The notes beneath the pieces were generated by a model that saw only the letters and a program-made list of their open reading frames with translations, ran no database searches and had not been told where the DNA came from. A stretch of 18,416 nt of DNA from JAEUOS01 sp964470865 (GTDB lineage: Bacteria; Pseudomonadota; Gammaproteobacteria; Burkholderiales; JAEUOS01), in contig CAYYFR010000110.1 of assembly GCA_964470865.1 (NCBI GenBank), positions 1 to 18,416 of the forward strand. Direction: 5' to 3'. The first letter of the stretch is position 1; each line of letters opens with the position of its first letter. Shown piece after piece: positions 13,416 to 18,416 of the stretch. The translations under genes and the position numbers were made by a program.

Positions 13416-13488
13416 CCTTAACGCAAAATTGTGCGGCGAGCGCGGCACGTCCGAACGAATGCCGGGTTGAACGAATGCCGGGTTGGAC
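13416..13488 (-). repeat. attC site with duplicated core, at the edge of the copy B module
   Basis: Core CCTTAAC (13416-13422). A 16-bp tandem duplication, GAACGAATGCCGGGTT at 13453-13468 and 13469-13484, gives two possible opposite cores, GTTGAAC (13466-13472) and GTTGGAC (13482-13488). The GTGCGGC/GTCCGAAC arms match the sites at 5571 and 15530. Confidence 0.7.
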
Positions 13489-13599
13489 GAAGCCGCTACG
13501 TGGAGGAAACACAACCGACGGTCTCGCGAATTAATCTGCACGTTCACTCCCCGATATCCGAGGCAGCGATTGTGCAACCATTCGCGAGGAAACGCCACC

Positions 13600-13808
13600 A
13601 TGACCACCGCAGCCAACACGGCATCGAAAGCCCACTTCGAGCGGCAGTACCAAACCCATCTCAAGCACCTCAAGCGGAAGGGCGTGCAATCGAAGACCAT
13701 CGACGCCTACTCTCGCGCCATTCGCCGTATCGGCGTGCATTTCGATCGCGAGATCGACAGCCTGACCGAAGCGCAACTGACCGACTGCTTCAGCGAGCTG
13801 ATCGCGAT
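13600..13808 (+). pseudogene. Tyrosine recombinase, N-terminal fragment (copy B)
   Basis: ATG 13600 has GAGGAAA before it, as in copy D. About 68 residues match copy D nearly throughout (H-L-K-H-L-K-R-K-G, T-I-D-A-Y-S-R-A-I-R-R-I-G, S-L-T-E-A-Q-L-T-D). They are the SAM-like DNA-binding N-terminus of a tyrosine recombinase. After L-I-A the sequence jumps into the transposase, a deletion of about 1.0 kb judged against copy D. No catalytic residues remain. Confidence 0.8.
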
Positions 13809-13812
13809 GGAC

Positions 13813-14589
13813 GCAGTGGCGGCTGCTGGCCTGGGCGCATCAACGGGTGATCTACGACCTGCTGCTGCGCTGCGCTTGGGAAACCCTGCACACATTCAGC
13901 CGCAACGACCGACAACTGCAGGGCCCCCCCGGCGGCATCGCGGTATTGCATACCAGTACGCGCCGGTTGGACTATCACCCACATGCCCATCTCGTCGTGG
14001 CGACGGCGGCGCTCGACGCCGAGCGCAAGCGATGGCGCACCAAACGGCGCAGGAAGAGGTCGGGCAGCGCGGTTGGCAAGGCAGATAGCGGTGGCACCGG
14101 CAGCTATCTGTTCAACCACAAGGCGCTGGCCAACGTGTTCCGGGCGAAGATGCTGGCGGCCATCGCCGTCGCCGGCTTGGCCTTGCCTTGCCGCACGCAG
14201 AAACAATGGGTGGTCGATTGCAAGTCGGTCGGCAGCGGCACTTCTGCCCTCGTCTATCTGGGGCGCTATCTTTACCGCGGCGTGATCCAGGAGAAGGATA
14301 TCGTCGCCCGCAAGGACGGGCAGGTGACGTTCCGGTATCGCGATGCGAAGTCTGGCAAGCATGAGCACCGGACTGTGCCCGGCGCGCAGTTCCACTGGTT
14401 GGTGCTGCAGCACGTGCTGACCAAGGGTTTCCGGCGTGCGCGCAACTTCGGGTTTCTGCGTCCGAACTGCAAACGCCTGATCGCGCTGTTGCAGGTGCTG
14501 CTGAGGTGATGAAAATCGTGCGGACACGAATCGCAGCGGCAATCGTCAGAGAACCCTTCGCACCGCTTGCCGCCGGAGGCGCGTGCTGA
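13813..14589 (+). pseudogene. IS91-family transposase, int-linked type, internally deleted (copy B)
   Basis: It enters at W-R-L-L-A-W-A-H-Q-R-V and reads the HUH region L-D-Y-H-P-H-A-H-L-V-V. It continues with E-R-K-R-W-R-T-K-R, the tyrosine region L-V-Y-L-G-R-Y-L-Y and F-R-R-A-R-N-F-G-F. At 14506 a deletion of about 100 bp relative to copy A removes the start of the Cys-rich C-terminus and shifts the frame. The remaining V-M-K-I-V-R-T-R-I-A to the stop at 14587-14589 is in another frame. The zinc-binding N-terminus is missing. The catalytic core is present, but as a fragment opening at GTG 13847 or without a start. Confidence 0.8.
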
Positions 14590-14832
14590 TCAGGTGAGCG
14601 AGGCGTCATCGACGGTTGGCGGGACGTCAGTGTCCATGAGTTGAGGGCGCGGCTCGCCAACAGATGACGTGGATCGATGCGCGATCGCCGGATTCCGGCC
14701 TGGCTTGCCGCAATGGTGAGCGTGTGGTGCGCGATTGGGCGCATGCTCAACCCGGAGAGGCGTTTTTCCAGGGAAGTTTCACGGATGTAGTTGCTACGGC
14801 CCGCTGAGCTTCGCGGCGCCTGGACGGGGCTC
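14590..14832 (+). repeat. 243-bp non-coding tail of the int/IS91 module, copy B
   Basis: Same length as, and homologous to, 9189-9431 and 16130-16372. No gene. It runs directly into the attC core. Confidence 0.75.
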
Positions 14833-14887
14833 GCCCAACAATCGGTTCGGATCGTGGCTTCGCATGATCTACCCTTGGTCGTTGGGC
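14833..14887 (-). repeat. attC site of the vapBC cassette
   Basis: GCCCAAC (14833-14839) and GTTGGGC (14881-14887) are perfect complements around a 41-bp hairpin region. It is a 55-bp site nearly identical to those at 9432 and 16373. The arm on the + strand 3' side is one base longer, which fits an L'' extrahelical base if the site is read on the - strand. Confidence 0.78.
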
Positions 14888-14912
14888 CTCAGTGCGACTG
14901 GCCTTGGTAAAT

Positions 14913-14940
14913 TGTGTACCGCGATAACGAGAGGTACACA
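14913..14940 (+). promoter_or_regulatory. Inverted-repeat operator candidate for vapBC
   Basis: TGTGTACC (14913-14920) and GGTACACA (14933-14940) are perfect 8-bp inverted repeats with a 12-bp spacer, ending 2 bases before the vapB GTG. VapB or VapBC autorepression sites are typically of this form. No convincing -35/-10 pair was found. Confidence 0.5.
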
Positions 14941-14942
14941 CC

Positions 14943-15137
14943 GTGCGAACCAACATTGAGATTGACGACAAGCTGCTGAAAGATGCGCTGCGCTACACAG
15001 GCGCGAAGACAAAACGTGAGGCTGTGGAACTCGGTTTGTTGAAACTGGTGCAGTTGGGCAAGCAGATTGAAGTACGAAAGATGCGAGGTAAGCTTCAGTG
15101 GGAAGGCGACCTTGAGGCGATGAGGACTGACAAGTGA
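14943..15137 (+). CDS. vapB: VapB-family antitoxin
   Basis: A 64-residue protein from GTG 14943: M-R-T-N-I-E-I-D-D-K-L-L-K-D-A-L, T-K-R-E-A-V-E-L-G-L, then M-R-G-K-L-Q-W-E-G-D-L. This is the ribbon-helix-helix N-terminus plus toxin-binding tail of the VapB/DUF2191 group. GTG is the only start that gives the complete first strand, and AGAGG lies upstream. It overlaps vapC by 4 bases (GTGA). It is the only intact gene pair in the array on the + strand, so its cassette cargo is reversed relative to its neighbours. Confidence 0.88.
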   Translation: MRTNIEIDDKLLKDALRYTGAKTKREAVELGLLKLVQLGKQIEVRKMRGKLQWEGDLEAMRTDK

Positions 15138-15535
15138 TTCTTGTTGACTCAAGCGTCTGGATAGACTTCTTCCGTGGCAAAGACACCCCACAGGTTGAGC
15201 ATCTTGACGCACTCTTTGCGCAGGAGCGAATCGCGGTGGGTGATCTCATTGCGGCGGAAGTTCTGCAGGGCTTTCGCTCGGAGCGCGACTTCAACCAAGC
15301 TAGGAGGACGCTCGAGACGTTCGAGTTTGTTGATCTGGGCGGTAGCGATATTGCAATCAAGGCTGCGAAGAACTTCAGAGCACTTCAAGCGCTTGGGTTC
15401 ACGGTTCACAAGACCATCGACACAATCATTGCCACCAAGTGTATTGATGCTGGGTACGCGTTGCTTCACGCCGACCGCGACTTTGAGCCCTTCCGTGCAC
15501 ACCTGGGGCTTAGGGTAGCGTTTTCTGAGGCCTAA
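15134..15535 (+). CDS. vapC: VapC-family PIN-domain ribonuclease toxin
   Basis: A 133-residue PIN-domain protein with the acidic active-site set visible: D5 in I-L-V-D-S-S-V-W-I-D, E42 in A-A-E-V-L-Q-G-F, D96 in K-T-I-D-T-I-I-A and D114/D116 in H-A-D-R-D-F. VapC toxins are magnesium-dependent RNases that cut tRNA or rRNA. GTG 15134 overlaps the vapB stop. The TAA stop (15533-15535) lies inside the attC core GCCTAAC (15530-15536). The frame is intact and complete, so the module is probably active. Confidence 0.9.
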   Translation: MILVDSSVWIDFFRGKDTPQVEHLDALFAQERIAVGDLIAAEVLQGFRSERDFNQARRTLETFEFVDLGGSDIAIKAAKNFRALQALGFTVHKTIDTIIATKCIDAGYALLHADRDFEPFRAHLGLRVAFSEA

Positions 15536-15595
15536 CTTGAAAGCTGTGCGGCTGGGCGCCGCGGGCGGCCAGTCCGAACGTGCGCCGGGTTGGGC
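15530..15595 (-). repeat. attC site between the hicA-fragment and vapBC cassettes
   Basis: GCCTAAC (15530-15536) and GTTGGGC (15589-15595) with arms GTGCGGCTGG and CCAGTCCGAAC. The second arm has one extra base, consistent with an extrahelical L'' base when read on the - strand. Confidence 0.78.
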
Positions 15596-15692
15596 CTACC
15601 GGTGCTTGAAAAACTCGTCGATAGTGAGACCGATTTCTTTGGCGATCTGCCGGAGTAGCGTAGGTGCGATATCGCGCCTTTGATCGAAGGGG
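15596..15692 (-). pseudogene. hicA-like toxin, C-terminal fragment
   Basis: About 32 codons, G-I-P-F-D-Q-R-R-D-I-A-P-T-L-L-R-Q-I-A-K-E-I-G-L-T plus a short tail, end in TAG at 15596-15598 directly against the attC core. The R-D-I-A-P-x-L-L-R-Q-I then G-L-T-x-x-E-F pattern fits the C-terminal helices of one HicA subgroup. Its N-terminal part, and any partner, are lost at about 15692, where recombinase sequence of copy C begins. Assignment to HicA is probable but rests on a short piece. Confidence 0.55.
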
Positions 15693-15787
15693 ATACCCAC
15701 CTGACCGACCAGACCAAGCATCACGCGATTGAACGCATCAATGGCTTGATGGATGGCTTCGCCATCACCTGGGGCGAAGTCAAATGA
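15692..15787 (+). pseudogene. Tyrosine recombinase, C-terminal fragment (copy C)
   Basis: It reads T-H-L-T-D-Q-T-K-H-H-A-I-E-R-I-N-G-L-M-D-G-F-A to TGA 15785-15787, the same as the end of the copy D recombinase just after its catalytic tyrosine. Everything upstream is deleted. The stop overlaps the transposase ATG (15784) as in copy D. Confidence 0.75.
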
Positions 15788-16129
15788 TCCGCCTGGCCTC
15801 AATGATCGACACCTTCTCGACGGGCTTCCTCGCGCAAGACCGGGACAAGCGGACGTCCGGCCATAGGCAGGCACTGGCGGCGCTGCCGCACCGCGGCCAG
15901 CGCGAAGATGCAGGTGCAGTGCACCGGATGTGCGCATCAAACCCGCCTGATCGCGCTCTTGCAGGTGCTGCTGAAGTTCGTTCCCGTTCGCGCAGCGGAC
16001 TGGATCAGGCCGCGCGCTGCAATGCTGTGTACCTGCTGCGGGGCGGTGATGAAGATCGTGCGCACGCGAATCGCGGCGTCGTTCGCCGGGGGCCTGCCGA
16101 TCCCGCTTGCGGTTCAGGAAGCCAACTGA
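15784..16129 (+). pseudogene. IS91-family transposase, int-linked type, large internal deletion (copy C)
   Basis: ATG 15784 gives M-I-R-L-A-S-M-I-D-T-F like copy D. A deletion of about 5 bp near 15880 shifts the frame, after which the alternative frame reads K-M-Q-V-Q-C-T-G-C-A-H-Q-T, the first half of the zinc-binding motif. It then jumps straight to R-L-I-A-L-L-Q-V-L-L and the C-terminal C-T-C-C-G-A-V-M-K. The HUH and tyrosine regions are absent. It is a dead remnant that still keeps both outer ends. Confidence 0.75.
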
Positions 16130-16372
16130 TCATGTGAGCGCAAGACCTTCGATGGTTGGCCGGACTTCAGCGTTCACAAGCTGAGGGCGAGGCTCGCCGG
16201 TGGTTGGCGTGAATCAGTGCGCTATCGGCGGATTTGAGCTTGGCCTGCCGCAATGGCGGGCTTGCGGTGCGCGTTCTGGCGTACCTTGAACTCGAAGAAG
16301 CGTTTCTTCGGGTGGATTTCTCGGATGTATTTTCTACGGGGCGGTGCGAGCGCGCGCTCCGGGACCGGGCTC
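16130..16372 (+). repeat. 243-bp non-coding tail of the int/IS91 module, copy C
   Basis: Exactly the same length as the tails at 9189 and 14590, with homologous sequence. No gene. Confidence 0.75.
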
Positions 16373-16427
16373 GTTCAACAATCGGTTCAGATCGTGCCTT
16401 CGCACAATCTGACCTTGGTCGTTATGC
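16373..16427 (-). repeat. attC site of the intact hicAB cassette
   Basis: GTTCAAC (16373-16379) and GTTATGC (16421-16427), with CAGATCGTG and CACAATCTG arms around CCTTCG. The R'' box read on the - strand, GCATAAC, is the exact complement of the cassette start box at 16880-16886. Confidence 0.78.
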
Positions 16428-16661
16428 GACGTTCTGCATCTTGTTGGCGTAGTCGCGACCTGACGTTGGGGGCGGCAGTAACTTGCCGTCTTGGTGGTAA
16501 AGAGCGATTGTTTCTTCAACGATTTGGCACAGCTGTTCGAAAACGGCCTTTTCATCCGGACCGTGGCAACCACCGTAGATTAGACCCGGTGAGCTTCCGA
16601 CAAAGCACTGATCCTCGGCTGACCACTCGACAATTTTTGCGTACCTTGTGCTTTCGTTCAT
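16422..16661 (-). CDS. hicB: HicB-family antitoxin, short form
   Basis: A 79-residue protein reading Y-A-K-I-V-E-W-S-A-E-D-Q-C-F-V-G-S-S-P-G-L, then G-C-H-G-P-D-E-K-A-V-F-E-Q-L-C-Q-I-V-E-E. This is the HicB partial RNase H-like domain without the ribbon-helix-helix tail seen in the other HicB of this window. DNA binding may therefore be absent or be done by the complex. ATG overlaps the hicA stop (ATGA). Its TAA stop is inside the attC core. The pair appears intact. Confidence 0.85.
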   Translation of the reverse strand: MNESTRYAKIVEWSAEDQCFVGSSPGLIYGGCHGPDEKAVFEQLCQIVEETIALYHQDGKLLPPPTSGRDYANKMQNVA

Positions 16662-16855
16662 GGCTTTGACTCCTCGATGCTGCGTTTTACAGCGCGGATT
16701 TGGTATTGCTTTGCATCCTCGCCAAGTGCTCCCGATCTTGTGATCGGTTTCGAAAGTCTCGGGTGGACAAAGTTCCGGTGGCTGCCTCTTCCGCCGCGAT
16801 TGACGAAACCGGCGCGTTCGAGTTCAGCGACAAGTTCTTTTATCTTCTGAGGCAC
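16658..16855 (-). CDS. hicA: HicA-family mRNA interferase toxin
   Basis: A 65-residue toxin: M-P-Q-K-I-K-E-L-V-A-E-L-E-R-A-G-F, then R-G-S-H-R-N-F-V-H-P with catalytic H26. The last part, D-A-K-Q-Y-Q-I-R-A-V-K-R-S-I, is typical of HicA proteins that pair with short HicB. It acts as a translation-independent mRNA interferase. The gene order toxin then antitoxin, with a 4-base overlap, is standard for hicAB. It starts 25 bp after the attC at 16880-16949, so any promoter must lie within the attC or the short leader. Confidence 0.88.
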   Translation of the reverse strand: MPQKIKELVAELERAGFVNRGGRGSHRNFVHPRLSKPITRSGALGEDAKQYQIRAVKRSIEESKP

Positions 16856-16879
16856 GAAATCTCCGTTGAATGATTAGTC

Positions 16880-16949
16880 GCATAACGTTGGCGCTCAGCG
16901 GACGGACAAAGCGCAGCTTTGGCCGATCCGCTTGAGCGAGCGGTTGGAC
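16880..16949 (-). repeat. attC site between the copy D module and hicAB; best-formed site here
   Basis: GCATAAC (16880-16886) and GTTGGAC (16943-16949). GCTCAGCGGA pairs with TCCGCTTGAGC, leaving a single extra base in the second arm. This is the hallmark extrahelical base of the L'' box and sets the reading direction to the - strand. An inner AAAGCGC/GCTTT arm closes the hairpin. Confidence 0.8.
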
Positions 16950-17060
16950 GAAGCCGCTACGCGGAGGAAACCCAACCGGCGGTCACGCGAATTATTCTGC
17001 ACCCTCACTCCCCGACTTTCCAGGAATTGATTGTGCAACCATTCGCGAGGAAACGCCACC
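16950..17060 (+). repeat. 111-bp leader of the int/IS91 module, copy D
   Basis: Homologous to 13489-13599 and identical in length. It ends with CAACCATTCGCGAGGAAACG before the recombinase ATG, containing a GAGGAAA ribosome site. No gene. Confidence 0.7.
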
Positions 17061-17983
17061 ATGACTGCATCAACCGCCGCACCCGTATCGACCGCACACT
17101 TCGACCAGCAATACCAAACCCATCTCAAGCACCTCAAGCGGAAAGGCCTGCAACCGAAGACCATCGACGCCTACTCGCGCGCCATCCGGCGCATCGGTTT
17201 GCGTTTCGACTACCAGATCGACAGTCTGACTGAGGTGCAACTGACCGACTACTTCACCGAACTGATCGCGTCGCACTCCTGGAGCGCAGTCAAGCTCGAC
17301 CTGTATGGACTGAAGTTCTTCACCATGCATGTCCTGCGCAAACCCTGGGTGGCGCCGGGGCTGATCAAGCCGCCGCGCGCCCCGCGCTTGCCCGACGTCA
17401 TCACCATCGAGGAAGCGCGGCGCATCTTCACCGCCACCTGCGTGCTCAGCTACCGGATGTTCTTCTTCACCCTCTATAGCCTCGGCCTGCGCCTGGGCGA
17501 AGGTCTGCGCCTGCAACTGGGCGATATCGACGCCGCGCACGCGCGCGTGCATGTCCGCGACGCCAAGGGCAATAAGGATCGCTTCGTTCCGCTGCCGCAA
17601 GCGACGCTCGATCTTCTGCGGCGCTTCTGGCAAACCCATCGCAACCCGGCGTTGCTGTTCCCGAACCGCCATGCCGGTGTGAAGGGCGCGGCCACTGCGA
17701 ACACGCCTCTGGATCGCGGCGGCGTGCAAATCACCTTGCGCAAGGTGGCCGCGGCCTGCGGCGTAAAAAAAAGATCACCCCGCACTGCCTTCGCCACAGC
17801 TACGCCACTCATCTGACCCTGGCCGGGGTCGATCTGATCGAGGTGCAGAAGTATCTCGGCCATCACTCGATTCTCACCACCGTCCGCTATACCCACCTGA
17901 CCGACCAGACCAAGCATTACGCAATCGAACGCATCAACGGCCTGATGGACGGCTTCGCCATCTCCTGGGGACGGGTCAGATGA
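17061..17983 (+). CDS. Tyrosine recombinase (phage-integrase family) split by a -1 frameshift at an A8 run
   Basis: ATG 17061 (GAGGAAA before it) opens 252 codons to a stop at 17814-17816. The frame holds the N-terminal DNA-binding domain, the first catalytic arginine R144 (L-G-L-R-L-G-E) and K172 in K-G-N-K-D-R-F-V-P-L. The remaining catalytic set, H-C-L-R-H-S-Y-A-T-H-L, L-G-H-H-S-I-L and R-Y-T-H-L with the nucleophile tyrosine, lies in the -1 frame. That frame is reached by slipping one base at the eight-A run (17765-17772) and ends at 17981-17983. The joined product would be 307 residues, a normal length. Programmed slippage, mutation and base-calling error all fit. Similar recombinases accompany some IS91-family transposases; their role in transposition is not established. 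Confidence 0.8.
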
Positions 17984-18416
17984 TGCGGCTGGCCTCGGTA
18001 ATCGACACCTTCGCGGCCGACTTCCGCACGCAATACGGCAGCCAGTTGTCGTCCGCACATCTACAGGCACTCGCAGCGATGCGGCGCTGCCGCACGCAGG
18101 CCAGCGCGAAGATGCAGGTGCGCTGCACCGGCTGTGCGCATCAAACCCTGGTGCCGCACTCCTGCGGCTTTTCGCCACTGCCCGCATTGCCAGCACCACG
18201 AGAGCCAACAGTGGCTGGAACGGCAACTCAAGCGGCTGGTGCCTGCCGAGTATTTCCTGGTCACGTTCACGTAGCCGGCGGAGTGGCGGCCGCTGGCCTG
18301 GGCGCATCAGCGGGTGGTCTACGACCTGTTGCTGCGCTGCGGCTGGGAGACGCTACGCACGTTCAGCCGCAACGACCGGCAACTGCAGGGCACGCCCGGC
18401 GCCATCGCGGTATTGC
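17980..18416 (+). pseudogene. IS91-family transposase, int-linked type, N-terminal part (copy D, partial at window edge)
   Basis: ATG 17980 overlaps the recombinase stop. The frame gives M-M-R-L-A-S-V-I-D-T-F and the zinc-binding start C-T-G-C-A-H-Q-T-L-V-P-H-S-C-G. An extra T in the T4 run at 18169-18172 then shifts it. The neighbouring frame continues R-H-C-P-H-C-Q-H-H-E-S-Q-Q-W-L-E-R, F-L-V-T-F-T, and hits an in-frame TAG at 18272-18274 where leucine is expected. It then goes on E-W-R-P-L-A-W-A-H-Q-R-V to the window end. With a frameshift and a nonsense codon, it is inactive. Confidence 0.8.

Larger units (their letters stand above)
13489..14832 (+). mobile_element. Int/IS91 module copy B, precisely bounded by attC on both sides
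   Basis: It starts at the base after GTTGGAC (13482-13488) and ends at the base before GCCCAAC (14833). Leader (111 bp to the ATG) and tail (243 bp) match other copies in length. Internal deletions have removed most of the recombinase, the N-terminal part of the transposase and a segment near its C-terminus. It cannot move on its own. Confidence 0.7.
5244..16949 (-). mobile_element. Integron gene-cassette array (probably chromosomal), read right to left
   Basis: Short one- or two-gene units are separated by attC-like sites at about 5571, 6267, 9432, 10048, 10729, 11245, 12460, 13416, 14833, 15530, 16373 and 16880. Most genes lie on the - strand, and the stop codons of brnA, the VOC gene and hicB fall inside the attC core (TAA within RYYYAAC). 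For the hicAB cassette the start box GTTATGC and the attC R'' box GCATAAC are perfect complements, as are GTTCGGG and CCCGAAC for the 10841-11209 cassette. The integrase gene intI and attI are not in the window and would be expected to the right. Confidence 0.75.
16950..18416 (+). mobile_element. Int/IS91 module copy D, cut by the window edge
   Basis: It begins at the base after the attC core, with a 111-bp leader (as in copy B, 13489-13599) and no gene, then recombinase and transposase genes overlapping by ATGA. The right end is outside the window. Confidence 0.7.

Noticed and set aside
13360..13512. N-terminal extension of the NTF2-like gene to 13512
   Set aside because: It crosses the attC at 13416-13488, and a well-placed AGGAGA precedes ATG 13359.
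9432..16427. Three similar 55-bp sequences as a CRISPR-like or other direct-repeat array
   Set aside because: They are thousands of bases apart, have paired RYYYAAC/GTTRRRY cores and lie at cassette ends, so attC explains them better.
5622..16949. Array oriented on the + strand, as the GTTRRRY boxes read left to right suggest
   Set aside because: RYYYAAC and GTTRRRY are mutual reverse complements, so the boxes alone do not give direction. Extra-base position, stop codons in cores and box complementarity favour the - strand.
5964..18416. All frameshifts (hicA, DUF4160, recombinase, transposase D) as mere sequencing errors
   Set aside because: Some sit in short homopolymers and could be errors. 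However, the 7-bp duplication, the nonsense codons at 8029, 7915 and 18272, and the large deletions in copies B and C cannot be, so real decay is present.

Overview
The window looks like GC-rich betaproteobacterial DNA, most likely Burkholderiales or Rhodocyclales. This is inferred from the run of Bug/TctC solute receptors and the codon use, and is not proven. It splits into two very different halves.

Left part (1 to about 5111, all + strand): a catabolic or transport cluster. It holds the tail of one Bug receptor, a complete Bug receptor (142-1134), two tandem paralogous type I sulfatases (1137-2666 and 2929-4464), and a third Bug receptor (from 4488) that loses its last third at about 5111. 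A decayed NAD-dependent dehydrogenase remnant and a clean intrinsic terminator lie between the sulfatases. The likely theme is periplasmic capture of small organic anions plus hydrolysis of a sulfate (or phosphonate) ester.

Right part (about 5112 to 16949): an integron gene-cassette array. Some twelve attC-like sites (matched RYYYAAC/GTTRRRY cores around hairpin arms) separate one- or two-gene cassettes. Most genes read on the - strand, and several stop codons fall inside or against an attC core. In two cassettes the start box and the attC R'' box are perfectly complementary when read on the - strand. I infer that the array runs right to left, with the integrase and attI beyond the right edge and the oldest, distal end abutting the cut Bug gene near 5111. 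Cassette cargo: an Excalibur-domain protein, hicAB (hicA frameshifted), an unknown protein plus a peroxiredoxin, brnTA, yefM-yoeB, an unknown protein, a broken DUF4160/DUF2442 pair, a pRiA4b ORF-3-like protein, an NTF2-like/VOC pair, vapBC (reversed), a hicA fragment and an intact hicAB. Such toxin-antitoxin density is characteristic of large sedentary chromosomal integrons.

Inside the array, antisense to it, lie at least four copies (A to D) of a module made of a tyrosine recombinase plus an IS91-family (HUH/Y1) transposase. Its edges coincide with attC cores: the leader from attC to the recombinase ATG is exactly 111 bp in both copies that show it. The tail from transposase stop to attC is exactly 243 bp in all three copies that show it, and each tail meets a near-identical 55-bp attC. 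The module therefore behaves like a gene cassette, or targets attC with base precision. All copies seen are damaged. A second, unrelated IS91-type transposase pseudogene lies head to head with copy A.
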